From the NCBI RefSeq assembly GCF_007747215.1, contig NZ_CP036273.1:5440322-5504321 (forward strand): DNA of 64,000 nt. Reading direction: 5' to 3'. The translations under genes were made by a program, and so were the position numbers. Below the pieces are notes generated by a model. The model did no database searches. It was not told where the DNA came from and saw nothing but the letters and a program-made list of their open reading frames with translations. Source of the stretch: Urbifossiella limnaea (GTDB lineage Bacteria; Planctomycetota; Planctomycetia; Gemmatales; Gemmataceae). Shown here piece by piece: positions 51,711-61,250 of the stretch (within the stretch, counting starts at the first letter, position 1; each line of letters starts with the position of its first letter).

Positions 51711-51874
51711 CGAGCGACGCTCGTCTCTCAAACCGCGTGACATGTTTCGGCGACCCGACCCTCCGTTGCCGGAAACAATGATCTGCACCCGAATGACGAC
51801 CCCGGCCGGTTCCGCCGGGGCGGCGGGGGCGTAAAACAGTCGCCTGCCGTCTCCTCTGCCGATTGGGGTGCGCC

Positions 51875-53761
51875 GTGGGGCTCGTGGTTCAGAAGTTCGG
51901 CGGGTCCAGCCTCAAGGACGCCGAAAACGTCATGGAAGCCGCCCGCAAGGCCGTCCGCGCCAAGCACGCCGGCGACCAGGTCATCGTCGTCGTGTCCGCT
52001 CAGGGGAGCACGACCGACGACCTCATCGCCAAGGCCGCCGAGATCAGCGCCGCGCCCGACGCCCGCGAGATGGACGTGTTGCTGGCGACGGGCGAGCAGA
52101 TCAGCATCGCCCTGACGGCGATGGCCATTCAGGAGCTCGGCGAGAAGGCGGTCAGCCTGACGGGGCCGCAGATCGGCGTGGTGACGGACCGCACCCACCG
52201 CAAGGCCCGCATCCGCAGCATCGACACCCGCCGCCTCAAGGACGCCCTCGACGCCGGGAACATCGTCGTCGTCGCCGGCTTCCAGGGGCACGACGAGCTC
52301 GGCGACATCAGCACGCTGGGCCGCGGCGGCAGCGACACCACCGCCGTGGCCGTGGCCGCGGCGCTGAAGCTCGCCGGGCTCGAAGTCGAGTGCGAGATTT
52401 ACACCGACGTGGACGGCGTGTACACGACCGACCCGCGGCTCGTGCCCGACGCCCGCAAGATGGACGCGATCAGTTACGACGAGATGCTCGAGATGGCGAG
52501 CATGGGCGCCGGCGTGATGCACTCGCGGAGCATCGAATTCGCCAAGAAGTTTGACGTGCCGCTGATGGTCCGCAACAGCCGGTCCGACGCCGTGGGGACG
52601 TGGATCATGCCGGAAGCCGAGTGGATGCGCGAGTTCCCGGCGTGCGGCGTCGCGCTCGCCACCGACGAGGCGCGGGTGGTGCTGGACGGCGTGCCGGACG
52701 TGCCGGGCGTCAGCCACCGCGTGTTCGCGGCGCTGGCCGGCGCGAACCTGGCGGTGGACATGATCGCCCAGAGCGCCGGCGGCGGCGGCAAGGCGACGAT
52801 CGGGTTCACCGTGCCCGGCGTGGAGCTGGACCGCACCCGGCGCGTGCTGCAACCACTGGCGACGGAGCTGGGAGCGACGTTCCGCGAGACGGGGAAGGTG
52901 AGCAAGGTGTCGGTGGTGGGGGCGGGGATGCGGACGGTGGCGGGCGTGGCCGAGCGGATGTTCGCGGCGCTGGCGGCCGAGGGGGTGAACATGAAGATGA
53001 TCACCACCGGCGACATCAAGATCAGCGTCCTGATTGAGGAGGACGGCAGCGGCGACCCGCCGCCGGAGGCGGTGCCGGGGGAAAAGATCAAGCAGGCGCA
53101 CCTCGACGCCCGCAAGGCGGTGCTGGGGCGGAAGGCGCTGCGGGCCGTTCACAGGGCGTTCGCCCTGGCCGACGCCCGAAAGGGCGCCGGCGTGCCTGCA
53201 GCCGGCGAATTCCGCCACAAGCCGGCGCCGGCGGTGGTGCCCGGCGAACGCGACCGCGAAGCGGCCGTGGCCCGGCTCGGCGGCATGGAGGACGTTCTCG
53301 TCAGCAGCGTCCACCTGAACACCGATCAGAGCCGGGTGACGATCTTCGACCTGCCGGACCTGCCCGGGAACTGCTCGCGGGTGTTCAGCGCCGTGGCCAC
53401 CGGCGGCGTGCTCGTGGACATGATCGTGCAGAACCTGACGGCACACGGGCGGGCCGAGCTGTCGTTCACCGTGCCCGCCGCCGACCTGACGCGGGCGCTG
53501 AAGCGGACGCAGGACGTGGTGCGCGGCATTGACCCGGCGTGCCGGGTGTCGGGCGACGCCGACATCGCGGTGCTGTTCGTGCTGGGCGTGGGGATGCGGA
53601 CGCACACCGGCGTGGCCCGGACGATGTTCGGGGCGCTGGCTGAGCGCGGCATCAACATCAGCATGATCAACACGAGCGAAGTGTGCGTGAGCGTGGTGGT
53701 CGAGCGGAGCCGCGGGGAGGAGGCGCTGGCCTGCCTCCGCGAGGCCTTCCGCATCGGGTAA
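51875..53761 (+). CDS. lysC: Aspartate kinase with four ACT domains
   Basis: The 628-residue enzyme phosphorylates aspartate, the first step of the Lys/Thr/Met pathway. The kinase part (residues 1-260) has [47 protein letters not shown] and [20 protein letters not shown]. Two ACT domains are at about 265-400 ([36 protein letters not shown]). A 65-residue linker ([17 protein letters not shown]) leads to two more at about 470-625 ([39 protein letters not shown]). Usual enzymes have two, so this resembles the cyanobacterial type with four. GTG 51875 gives the family-like start GLVVQKFGG. kbl follows by 14 bp. Confidence 0.94.
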   Translation: MGLVVQKFGGSSLKDAENVMEAARKAVRAKHAGDQVIVVVSAQGSTTDDLIAKAAEISAAPDAREMDVLLATGEQISIALTAMAIQELGEKAVSLTGPQIGVVTDRTHRKARIRSIDTRRLKDALDAGNIVVVAGFQGHDELGDISTLGRGGSDTTAVAVAAALKLAGLEVECEIYTDVDGVYTTDPRLVPDARKMDAISYDEMLEMASMGAGVMHSRSIEFAKKFDVPLMVRNSRSDAVGTWIMPEAEWMREFPACGVALATDEARVVLDGVPDVPGVSHRVFAALAGANLAVDMIAQSAGGGGKATIGFTVPGVELDRTRRVLQPLATELGATFRETGKVSKVSVVGAGMRTVAGVAERMFAALAAEGVNMKMITTGDIKISVLIEEDGSGDPPPEAVPGEKIKQAHLDARKAVLGRKALRAVHRAFALADARKGAGVPAAGEFRHKPAPAVVPGERDREAAVARLGGMEDVLVSSVHLNTDQSRVTIFDLPDLPGNCSRVFSAVATGGVLVDMIVQNLTAHGRAELSFTVPAADLTRALKRTQDVVRGIDPACRVSGDADIAVLFVLGVGMRTHTGVARTMFGALAERGINISMINTSEVCVSVVVERSRGEEALACLREAFRIG

Positions 53762-53775
53762 CTCCTGGAGTCGTC

Positions 53776-54966
53776 ATGCCGCTGGACGCGATCAACGCCC
53801 ACCTCCGCCGCGAGCTCGACGGGCTCAAGGCCGCCGGGCTGTACAAGGCCGAGCGCCGGATCGAGACGCCGCAGAACACCGGCATCGCCGTCGCCGGCCG
53901 CGACGTGGTGAACTTCTGCGCCAACAACTACCTCGGCCTCGCCAACCACCCCGACATCGTCGCCGCCGCGTTCGAGGGCCTCAAGACGTGGGGCTACGGC
54001 CTGTCTAGCGTGCGGTTCATCTGCGGCACGCAGGACATCCACAAGCAGGCTGAGCGGCAGGTCGCTGACTTCTTCGGCAAGGGCGACACCATCCTGTACA
54101 TCTCGGCGTTCGACGCCAACGGCGGCCTGTTCGAGCCGCTGCTCGGCGAGGCCGACGCGGTGCTGTCCGACGAGCTGAATCACGCCTCCATCATCGACGG
54201 CGTGCGGCTCTGCAAGGCGAAGCGGTTCCGCTACAAGCACAACGACATGGCCGACCTCCGCGCCAAGTTGGAGGAGGCGAAAGGGTGCCGGTTCAAGCTG
54301 ATCTTCACCGACAGCGTCTTCAGCATGGACGGCGACCTGGCGAAGCTCCCCGACATCTGCGCGCTCGCGGACGAGTACGGGGCCGCGGTCGGCATCGACG
54401 ACTGCCACGCGACGGGGCACCTGGGCGCGACCGGCCGCGGCGCGGCCGAGGAGTTGGGCGTGCTCGACCGCATCGACGTCATCACCGGCACACTCGGCAA
54501 GACGCTGGGCGGCGCGAGCGGCGGGTTCACGGTGTCGTCGGCCGAGGTCGTGGACTGGTTGCGGAACCGGAGCCGGCCGTACCTGTTCTCGAACTCGGTG
54601 CCGCCGGCGCTCGTGGCCGCGGGGATGAAGGCGTTCGAGCTGGCGGCGACGGCGACGGACCTGCGCGCGACGCTCAAGGCGAACACGGCCCGGCTGCGCG
54701 GCGGGCTCGAAGCCGCAGGCTTCACCGTGAAGCCGGGGCCGACGCCGATCCTGCCGGTAATGCTCGGCGACGCCGCGTTGGCAACTCGGATGGCCGACGA
54801 GTTGCTGAAGCGCGGCATCTACTGCATCGGGTTCAGCTTCCCCGTCGTGCCGCAAGGACAGGCGCGCATCCGGCTCCAGGTTTCGGCGGCGCACACGACG
54901 GAGCAGATCGACCAGGCGGTGGCGGCGTTCACGGAGGTGGGGCGGCTGGTGGGGGCGATCCGCTGA
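53776..54966 (+). CDS. kbl: Glycine C-acetyltransferase (2-amino-3-ketobutyrate CoA ligase)
   Basis: The 396-residue PLP enzyme cleaves 2-amino-3-ketobutyrate with CoA to glycine and acetyl-CoA (threonine degradation). Family motifs are [93 protein letters not shown] and [16 protein letters not shown], the last with the PLP-binding Lys. Length and motifs fit Kbl rather than BioF or ALAS. It starts 14 bp after lysC with GGAG before ATG, so the two are probably co-transcribed; threonine dehydrogenase is not present here. Confidence 0.94.
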   Translation: MPLDAINAHLRRELDGLKAAGLYKAERRIETPQNTGIAVAGRDVVNFCANNYLGLANHPDIVAAAFEGLKTWGYGLSSVRFICGTQDIHKQAERQVADFFGKGDTILYISAFDANGGLFEPLLGEADAVLSDELNHASIIDGVRLCKAKRFRYKHNDMADLRAKLEEAKGCRFKLIFTDSVFSMDGDLAKLPDICALADEYGAAVGIDDCHATGHLGATGRGAAEELGVLDRIDVITGTLGKTLGGASGGFTVSSAEVVDWLRNRSRPYLFSNSVPPALVAAGMKAFELAATATDLRATLKANTARLRGGLEAAGFTVKPGPTPILPVMLGDAALATRMADELLKRGIYCIGFSFPVVPQGQARIRLQVSAAHTTEQIDQAVAAFTEVGRLVGAIR

Positions 54967-55171
54967 ATTAATAGGCAGTGGGATAACGACTTAGATGTTG
55001 CTGGTGTTCCGCGGACCGCCGCGGAATCGCTCCGACAATCTTTTGTGGCATCGACTCAATTCGTGCCTCGACCCCCCGGGGGGGAGCCGTACACACAATG
55101 AGGGCGGCCCGAACGTCGCCGCCCAGTGCGGAGTGATCTACACTTCGGCGCCCGCCGGAATCCGGAGCGCC

Positions 55172-56443
55172 ATGACCGCCCGCTACCGTACCCTCGACGC
55201 CTGGCGCGGGCTGGCCTGCCTCATGGTCGTGGTCAGCCACGCGACCGTCTTCGCCAGCCACGTCCCCGGCGTCGCCGACAACGGCATCTGGGGGCGGCTC
55301 GTCGGTGCGTGCGGGTGGATGGTCGTCGGCGTGCCGCTGTTCTTCGTCATCAGCGGCTACTGCATCGCCGCCACCGCGGACGCCACGATTCAGCGCGGCG
55401 GCAGCGTCGGGGGCTACTTCGCGCGGCGGTTCCGTCGCATCTTCCCACCGTACCTCATGGCCGTGGCGCTGGTCGCGGCCTTCGCGCTCGTTGTCGAGCG
55501 GGGCGTGTCGCCGGGGTTGGTCGGCGCCGACTTCGGGCCGATCGCGCCGGTGCCGGACCCGGCCACGCTGTCGCCGCTGCAATGGCTCACGAACCTGACG
55601 CTGACGGAGAGTTGGCGGCCGCTGATCGACCCGAGCCGGCCCAACCGCTACCAGGTCGGCCCGGCGTGGACGCTGTGCTACGAGGAGCAATTCTACGCGG
55701 TCACCGGCGTTGTGTTGCTGCTGGCCCGGCGGTGGTTCTTCGCGGGGTGTCTAGCCGTCACCGCGGTCGTGGTCGGTGGCGTGTTGACGCGGTGGAACGG
55801 CGTTGACCTGACGGGCACGTTCCTCGACGGCCGGTGGCTGATGTTCGCCGCGGGCGTCGGCGTGTACTGGGCGGTCACCCGCGGCGGCCGGAGGCGGAAT
55901 GCGCTCATGGTCGCGGCGCTGGTCGCGGGATTGGCGTACTCGCTGCGCGAGCCCGCGAGGTTTCTCGACACGCGCTTCTACGACCCCGTTGCGGAGCCGC
56001 GCGAGCAGGCGCCGGCGTTCGCCTTCGCGCTCCTGCTGCTGGCACTGAAGCGGTGGGACGGCGGCATCGCCGCGAGCGGCGTCGGGAAGCGGCTGGGGGC
56101 GGTGGGGGCGTACAGCTACAGCCTGTACCTGGTGCACTACCCGATTTGCATCACGGTCGGGCACCTGGGCCTGCGAGCCGGCGGCAGCGACCCGCGGGCG
56201 GTGTTGTTCGGCGTCGTGCCGGTCTGCGTGGTGCTGTCATTGGTGGTGGCGAAGTGGTTCCACGCGCGGGTGGAGTCGAAGTGGCTGCCCGACGCGAAAA
56301 GCCCGGGGACGGCCGTCCCCGGGCTTTCGGTGTCACCTACGTCGGACCTCAGTTCGTGCCGAACTCGCCCTTCCGCTTGTGCAGGTGCGCCTGGAGCCGC
56401 TGCACGATGCTCGAGTGCATCTGGCTCACCCGGCTCTCGCTGA
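55172..56443 (+). CDS. Acyltransferase 3 family membrane protein (OafA-like)
   Basis: The protein has the acyltransferase-3 features: YRTLDAWRGLACLMVVVSHA (conserved His), GVPLFFVISGYCIAATAD, GYFARRFRRIFPPYLMAVAL, then about eight more hydrophobic helices, ending SYSLYLVHYPICITVGHLG. It transfers acyl groups to sugars or lipids at the membrane. The last about 55 codons look unlike the family: they run through a 30-bp palindromic terminator (56298-56327) and into the antisense of the WhiG-type sigma gene. The original stop was probably lost or the true C-terminus lies near 56297. ATG 55172 follows GGAG by 5 nt. Confidence 0.85.
   Translation: MTARYRTLDAWRGLACLMVVVSHATVFASHVPGVADNGIWGRLVGACGWMVVGVPLFFVISGYCIAATADATIQRGGSVGGYFARRFRRIFPPYLMAVALVAAFALVVERGVSPGLVGADFGPIAPVPDPATLSPLQWLTNLTLTESWRPLIDPSRPNRYQVGPAWTLCYEEQFYAVTGVVLLLARRWFFAGCLAVTAVVVGGVLTRWNGVDLTGTFLDGRWLMFAAGVGVYWAVTRGGRRRNALMVAALVAGLAYSLREPARFLDTRFYDPVAEPREQAPAFAFALLLLALKRWDGGIAASGVGKRLGAVGAYSYSLYLVHYPICITVGHLGLRAGGSDPRAVLFGVVPVCVVLSLVVAKWFHARVESKWLPDAKSPGTAVPGLSVSPTSDLSSCRTRPSACAGAPGAAARCSSASGSPGSR
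56298..56327. terminator. 30-nt perfect palindrome (AAAGCCCGGGGACGG and its complement)
   Basis: Fully self-complementary with A/T ends on both sides, so it can terminate in both directions. It lies inside the 3' part of the acyltransferase frame and 21 bp beyond the stop of the sigma gene (minus strand). Confidence 0.8.
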
Positions 56444-57137
56444 GGTTCAACGTCGCGCCGATCTCCTTCATCGTCATCTCCTCGTAGTAGTAGAGGATGA
56501 CGATGAGCCGCTCGTTCCGGTTCAGGCCGCGGGTCACGAGCCGCATCAGGTCGCGGTTCTGGAGGCGGTGCGTCGGGTCTTCCGCCTTCTTGTCCTCGAG
56601 GATGTCGATCTCGCGGACGTCCTTGTAGCTGTCGGTCTCGTACCACTTCTTGTTCAGCGACACCAGGTTCACCGCGGTCGCCTCGCCCATGTGGGCGTCG
56701 AGCTGCTCCAGCGGGATGCCGAGCCGCGCCGCCATCTCCTCGGGCCGCGGCGGGCGCCCGAGCGTCGCTTCCAGCTCCTTGCGGGCGGCTTCCGTCTTGC
56801 TCGCCTTGCTGCGAACCAACCGCGGCACCCAGTCCATCGTGCGCAGCTCGTCCAGCATGGCCCCGCGGATGCGGGGGACGCAGTACGTCTCGAACTTGAC
56901 GCCGCGGGTGAGGTCGAAGGCGTCGATGGCGTCCATCAGGCCGAACACGCCGGCCGAGATCAGGTCGTCGAGCTCCACGCCGTCGGGCAGCCGGGCCCAG
57001 ATGCGCTCGGCGTTGTACTTGACCAGCGACAGGTAGCGCTCGACCAGCCGGTTCCGCATTTCCAGCGTCGGCCGGTCGCGGTACTCCTGCCACACGGCCG
57101 ACATGTCGGTGTCGACCGGCGTCTGGGTCTGGATCAC
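56349..57137 (-). CDS. FliA/WhiG-type sigma factor
   Basis: The 262-residue protein has regions 2 to 4. Region 2 is LVERYLSLVKYNAERIWARL, ELDDLISAGVFGLMDAIDAF and GVKFETYCVPRIRGAMLDEL. Region 3 is VRSKASKTEAARKELEATLG and RPEEMAARLGIPLEQL. Region 4 is RNERLIVILYYYEEMTMKEI and LNLSESRVSQMHSSIVQRLQ. The WVPRLVRSK and YYEEMT...LSESRVSQ signature is that of FliA/WhiG. GTG 57137 follows GGAGG by 8 nt. No flagellar genes are in the window, so it may control another stress or developmental set. Confidence 0.93.
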   Translation of the reverse strand: MIQTQTPVDTDMSAVWQEYRDRPTLEMRNRLVERYLSLVKYNAERIWARLPDGVELDDLISAGVFGLMDAIDAFDLTRGVKFETYCVPRIRGAMLDELRTMDWVPRLVRSKASKTEAARKELEATLGRPPRPEEMAARLGIPLEQLDAHMGEATAVNLVSLNKKWYETDSYKDVREIDILEDKKAEDPTHRLQNRDLMRLVTRGLNRNERLIVILYYYEEMTMKEIGATLNLSESRVSQMHSSIVQRLQAHLHKRKGEFGTN

Positions 57138-57749
57138 GCTTCCATCCTCCCTGATCTCGGGCGAACCGGGGCGACGACGAACGGCGAGCCGTTCCCGTCA
57201 CCCGGTTCGATCGCCACCGCCCGCCCCCGGTCCGCCGGATTCGCCCCCGCCGCGGCTTCCCCTGCCCGCGGCGGTTCGGTTGTTCCGGTCGTCCCCGGGC
57301 GGCGGCGCTCGGCCCGCCCGTCCCCCGTGGCATCGGGTCGAAAGACACCGACGCTACTCTGCTCCCCTATCGACCCGGCCCGCGGGCATCCTGCACGGAT
57401 TCCGCGGTTCGGCCCCACCCGCCCCCGCCCCGACCGGCGCCCGGGGCGCGAGTCCGACGAACGGTCCCCCTTCGCTCGCCGGCGGAACCGGTGGCGTCGG
57501 CGCGGGCGACGGGCCGGGCACCGTTCCCCAACGGTGTTCCGACTCGCTCGCCCCACGGGTGCGGGTGAGTGGGCGTGTCTATGCCGGCGAAGATGACCGA
57601 TGAACAGGGCAAGATTTACAAATCCCCCTGCGGGTTCGGTGGTTCCGGCCGCGCGGCTTACCCGTCTTCACTCCGTCTCGTACAGGCCGGGCCGGTTCGG
57701 TAAGATGGGCGGCAGTGGACGACCCGCGGGTGCCGCAGGAGGGGTGAGG
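57138..57749. other. 612-bp divergent intergenic region without a gene
   Basis: The longer frames here have irregular codon use and no recognisable protein. It is the upstream region of both the WhiG-type sigma gene and the M28-type lipoprotein gene. A locally A/T-richer stretch at about 57604-57625 is the only clear compositional feature. No promoter could be assigned with confidence. Confidence 0.55.
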
Positions 57750-58754
57750 ATGAACCGTCCGACCGGGGCCGTACTCGCGGGGCTCGTCGCCGCCGCGGGG
57801 CTGGCGGCCGGCTGCTCCGCGGGGGCGCAGTCGCCGACGAAGAAGTCCGGGTTCGCCGAGGACGCCGTGCCGAAGGCCATCCCCGCCGTCGAGTTCCCGT
57901 TCGACCAGACCCGCGCCGTCGGGTACGTCAAGCAGCTGTGCGACATCGGCCCCCGCGTCAGCGGCACCGACGGCATGGCGAAGCAGATCGAGCTGGTGGA
58001 GAAGCACTTCAAGGCGCACGGCGCCACGGTCACCCGGCAGGAGTTCAAGGCCCGCCAGGCCAGCAAGCGCGAGCCGACGAACTTCACGAACCTGATCGTG
58101 TCGTGGCACCCGGAGAAGGCCAAGCGGGTGCTGTTCTGCGCCCACTACGACACGCGCCCGATCGCGGACCAGGAGCCGGACCGGGCCAGCTGGAACCGGC
58201 CGTTCGTGAGCGCCAACGACGGGGCCGGCGGGCTGGCCCTGTTCATGGAACTGGCCCACCACATGAAGGGCGTCAAGAGCGAGGTCGGCATCGACTTCGT
58301 CCTGTTCGACGGCGAGGAGTACGTGTTCGAGCCGCGGCAGTTCGGCGGCAGCGACCGCTACTTCTTCGGCTCCGACCACTTCGCCGACGAGTACCAGCGG
58401 ACGCGCGACACCCGCAAGCACGCGTACGCCGGCGGCGTGCTGCTGGACCTGGCCACGGCGAAGGGGGCGGTGCTAAGGGTGGAAGGGAACTCGTGGGCGC
58501 TCGCGCCGGACCTGGTGAAGCAGGTGTGGGCGGTGGCGGGGGCGGTGAACGCGAAGTCGTTCCGGGCCGAGCCGGGGCACGAGGTGCAGGACGACCACCT
58601 GGCGCTGAACCGCGTCGGCATCCCGTGCGTGGACGTGATCGACTTCGACTACCCGCACTGGCACAAGCTGACCGACACGCCGGACAAGATTTCGGGAGAG
58701 CAGATGGCCGAGGTCGCCAAGGTGCTCGTCAGCTGGGCGGGGATCGTTCGCTGA
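57750..58754 (+). CDS. M28-family peptidase / glutaminyl-cyclase-like lipoprotein
   Basis: The 334-residue protein has a lipoprotein signal (LVAAAGLAAGCSAG, lipobox LAAGC). The M28 fold follows: RAVGYVKQLCDIGPRVSGTD, RVLFCAHYDTRPIADQEPDR (His and Asp of the zinc site), ANDGAGGLALFMELAHHM, DFVLFDGEEYVF (catalytic and zinc Glu), GGVLLDLATAKGA and DDHLALNRVGIPCVDVIDFD. GIPCVDVIDFDYPHWH is typical of the glutaminyl-peptide cyclotransferase branch, so pyroglutamate formation is as likely as peptidase activity. ATG 57750 follows GGAGGGG by about 6 nt. It ends in a strong inverted repeat. Confidence 0.9.
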   Translation: MNRPTGAVLAGLVAAAGLAAGCSAGAQSPTKKSGFAEDAVPKAIPAVEFPFDQTRAVGYVKQLCDIGPRVSGTDGMAKQIELVEKHFKAHGATVTRQEFKARQASKREPTNFTNLIVSWHPEKAKRVLFCAHYDTRPIADQEPDRASWNRPFVSANDGAGGLALFMELAHHMKGVKSEVGIDFVLFDGEEYVFEPRQFGGSDRYFFGSDHFADEYQRTRDTRKHAYAGGVLLDLATAKGAVLRVEGNSWALAPDLVKQVWAVAGAVNAKSFRAEPGHEVQDDHLALNRVGIPCVDVIDFDYPHWHKLTDTPDKISGEQMAEVAKVLVSWAGIVR

Positions 58755-58756
58755 CG

Positions 58757-58852
58757 CCGAATGACCAATCACCAATGACCCACCACTGACCAAGGAAGGA
58801 GGGGCCGTTTCTTCCTTGGTCAGTGGTGGGTCATTGGTGATTGGTCATTCGG
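58757..58852. terminator. 42-bp perfect inverted repeat with a 12-nt spacer
   Basis: Arms at 58757-58798 and 58811-58852 match exactly. It lies between two convergent genes and reaches 8 bp into the CbiQ-like gene's 3' end. The arms contain the ATGACCAAT/ACCAATGACC words, less G+C-rich than the surroundings. It is a strong bidirectional hairpin. Confidence 0.88.
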
Positions 58853-59603
58853 GGAGTCGATCCCACGCCATCAGTACCGCAGTAAGCAATACCAGAGCCA
58901 AGAAACCCAGTACGTCCCACCTCGTCGAGCGGAACGCGGTAATCGTGTGGAAGCGGCCGTCGAAGCCGCGTGCGCGCATCGCCTCGGCCACGCGGTCGGC
59001 GCGGTCGGCGCCGCGCACCAGCACCGCCCCCACGGCGTGCCCCGCGGTGCTGTAGCCGTGGCGGTCCGGCTTCAGGCGGAAGCCGCGCACCCGCAGCGCC
59101 ACCCGCAGCCGCCGTAGCTCGTCGGCGAGGAGGAAGGCATAGCGGTACGCCAGCAGCGTCACCAGCACCAGCAGCCCCGGCACTCGCAGGCGGTGGGCTG
59201 CGGCAAGTGTGTGGTGCGCCGGCGCCGTGCCGACGAGCACCAGCGCGAGCGCCCCGATCGCCACGCCGCGGCACACCACGCCGGCACCGACCGTCACGCC
59301 GCGCTCGGAGAGCCGGAGCAGCCCCAAGTCCCAGGTCGGGCCTTCGAGAGTGAACGGCAGCACGATCAGGAACGGAAGTGCCGCCAGCGCGAACGCCCCG
59401 AGCCGGACGCGCACCCACGCGCCGCGGAGGTTGCCGAGCCGCAGCAGCGCTAGACCCAGCAGCAGCGCCGCGGCCGACGGAAGCGGTTGCCGGAGGGTGG
59501 CGACGGCGGCCGCGGCGAGGAGGACGGCGGCGAGTTTCCAGCGGGCGTCCCACCGCGCCAGCGGGGACGGCGGAACAGGGCGGTAGCGGAACCCAAAGGC
59601 CAT
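58845..59603 (-). CDS. CbiQ/EcfT-like energy-coupling transporter T component
   Basis: The 252-residue protein is rich in membrane helices (WKLAAVLLAAAAVATLRQPL, AAALLLGLALLRLGNLRG, LGAFALAALPFLIVLPFT, LLVLVTLLAYRYAFLLADE) and ends with VLGFLALVLLTAVLMAWD. DPR-like D-A-R-W-K near the start and ADRVAEAMRARGFDGRF near residue 210 match the EcfT/CbiQ coupling helices. It should join an ECF-type importer for cobalt, nickel or a vitamin, but no ATPase (CbiO) or substrate-binding component is adjacent. The start is ATG 59603. Its stop lies in the arm of the large inverted repeat. Confidence 0.85.
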   Translation of the reverse strand: MAFGFRYRPVPPSPLARWDARWKLAAVLLAAAAVATLRQPLPSAAALLLGLALLRLGNLRGAWVRVRLGAFALAALPFLIVLPFTLEGPTWDLGLLRLSERGVTVGAGVVCRGVAIGALALVLVGTAPAHHTLAAAHRLRVPGLLVLVTLLAYRYAFLLADELRRLRVALRVRGFRLKPDRHGYSTAGHAVGAVLVRGADRADRVAEAMRARGFDGRFHTITAFRSTRWDVLGFLALVLLTAVLMAWDRLPE

Positions 59604-59628
59604 GCCAGAAGGGTACGACCGCCGCCGG

Positions 59629-60435
59629 TCAGCGGCCCTTCAGCAGTGAATCGACGGACAGCCGCACTTCCTTCGTGTCGGCCGCCTTCACGACCGCGGC
59701 GTTGGCCTTCGCCAGCAGGTCGCGCTCCAACTGCGGCTTCACCCGCCGCACGGTCTCGATCACCGCGTCGCCGAGGACGCGGGCGCCGTCACCGCCGATG
59801 CCGGCGGTGTGCTCGACCACCAGCTTCTCGTAGAAGAGTTGCGCGTCGGTCACCTTCAGCCGACACACAACGTCGGGGATGATGCCGCCGTCCTTCCGCT
59901 CGACGCGGGTGACGGCCTCGCACTTCATCGCCACCGCGGCCCGGCAGCGGGCGCGGGTCTCGCCGCTGTACAGCCGCGTGCCGTTCCGCCAGAGTTGCTG
60001 CTCGAACTTGATGGCGCAGTCGGTGCCGACGTGGGCCGTGAACGTGGCCCGGCCCGGCTCCGGGTACGCCGCCTCGACGATGCCGAGGCCGAGCGTGTGC
60101 GACGGGTTCACCGCCCGCAGTTCGATCTTGCGCCAGGTGCCGTCGTTGCGCATCCCACGCAACTGCTCCGTCCGCAGCCGCAGGCCGTCTTTGTGGAACT
60201 TGTGCCCGACCACGCCCTCGGCCTGCCGACCCCAGTCGTCGGACGACGAGACGAGTGGCTCGGGCAGGTTCTTCAACAACAGCGCGCGCAGGGTGCTTTC
60301 GAGCGCCTTCACATCGGCCGGATCGGGCTGCCGACCGGGCGCCGCGGCGCGGGCGACGACCACGGCGTCGGCGGTAGGCCGGTACGCGGCGCAGCCGACG
60401 GCCAGCGCGAACATCAGCACGACGGCGCGGGTCAC
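59629..60435 (-). CDS. Exported protein of unknown function
   Basis: The 268-residue protein has an export signal (TRAVVVLMFALAVGC-like; the Cys could be lipidated but the lipobox is weak). The rest is a mixed fold (ALESTLRALLLKNLPEPLVS, VVGHKFHKDGLRLRTEQLRG, LGLGIVEAAYPEPGRATFTA, TDCAIKFEQQLWRNGTRLYS, VTDAQLFYEKLVVEHTAGIG). No motif points to a known enzyme. GTG 60435 follows GGAGG by 8 nt; the longer frame lacks a signal. It lies 25 bp upstream of the CbiQ-like gene on the same strand, so co-transcription is likely. Confidence 0.75.
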   Translation of the reverse strand: MTRAVVLMFALAVGCAAYRPTADAVVVARAAAPGRQPDPADVKALESTLRALLLKNLPEPLVSSSDDWGRQAEGVVGHKFHKDGLRLRTEQLRGMRNDGTWRKIELRAVNPSHTLGLGIVEAAYPEPGRATFTAHVGTDCAIKFEQQLWRNGTRLYSGETRARCRAAVAMKCEAVTRVERKDGGIIPDVVCRLKVTDAQLFYEKLVVEHTAGIGGDGARVLGDAVIETVRRVKPQLERDLLAKANAAVVKAADTKEVRLSVDSLLKGR

Positions 60436-60641
60436 GGGCGGCCTCCGGAGCGACAACGCGATTATTCGGCCCGGCGTGCGGCGCCGCGACCGTGACCCGT
60501 CGAACGCCGGCCACGCCGGACCGTGCGCCACCCGCACAACCGGCACCGCTTGCGCCGCCAACCGTGCTTCGCGCCGCCGCGGCGTGGTTCGGCGGCGCCG
60601 AAGGTGGTAGGGTAGTGCGGCCCACCCACCGCCGGTGCCCG

Positions 60642-61250
60642 ATGACGAAGCTGATCCTCGGCAGCCGCAACAAGAAGAAGCTGCGCGAGATGCTGGACCT
60701 GCTCGGCGACCTGAAGCTGGAATTGTCCGACCTGTCGCCGTACCCGCACGCCCCTGAAGTCGCCGAGACGGCGGGCACGTTCGTCGGCAACGCCACCCTC
60801 AAGGCTGTCACGCTCGCCCCGGCGCTGAACGCCTGGGTGATCGGCGAGGACAGCGGCCTCGTCGTCCCCGCACTGAATGGCGACCCGGGCGTCGATTCGG
60901 CGCTGTACGCCGGCACGCACGGCGACGACGCCGGCAACAACGCCAAGCTGCTGGCGGAGCTGGCGAAGCTGCCGCCGGGCACCGACCGTGCCGCGTACTA
61001 CGTCAGCACCGCCGTCCTGGCCGACCCCACGGGCAAGGTGGTGGCGACGGCCGAGGGGCGGTCTCACGGCGTCATCGTGGACGCCCTCCGCGGCGCCGGC
61101 GGCTTCGGCTACGACCCGCTGTTCCTGGTGCCAGAGTACGACAAGACGTTCGGCGAACTGCCGCCCGAGGTGAAGCAGCGGATGAGCCACCGGGCGAAGG
61201 CGTTCGCGCAGCTCCGGCCCGCTCTGGAACGGATCGCCGCGTCATGCTAA
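60642..61250 (+). CDS. rdgB: RdgB/HAM1-type XTP/dITP diphosphatase
   Basis: The 202-residue enzyme removes non-canonical purine nucleoside triphosphates (XTP, dITP, ITP) in the cytoplasm. Motifs are LILGSRNKKKLREMLDLLG (S/T-x-N-x-x-K), ETAGTFVGNATLKAVTLAPA, VIGEDSGLVVPALNGDPGVD, GFGYDPLFLVPEYDKTFGEL and RMSHRAKAFAQLR. All are typical of the family and the length fits. The stop overlaps the next gene's start by 7 bp, so it is probably translated together with the recombinase. The start is ATG 60642. Confidence 0.95.
   Translation: MTKLILGSRNKKKLREMLDLLGDLKLELSDLSPYPHAPEVAETAGTFVGNATLKAVTLAPALNAWVIGEDSGLVVPALNGDPGVDSALYAGTHGDDAGNNAKLLAELAKLPPGTDRAAYYVSTAVLADPTGKVVATAEGRSHGVIVDALRGAGGFGYDPLFLVPEYDKTFGELPPEVKQRMSHRAKAFAQLRPALERIAASC

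Noticed and set aside
60492-60641. Longer N-terminus of RdgB
   Set aside because: The family begins with the L-G-S-x-N motif a few residues after ATG 60642; the extension has no homology.
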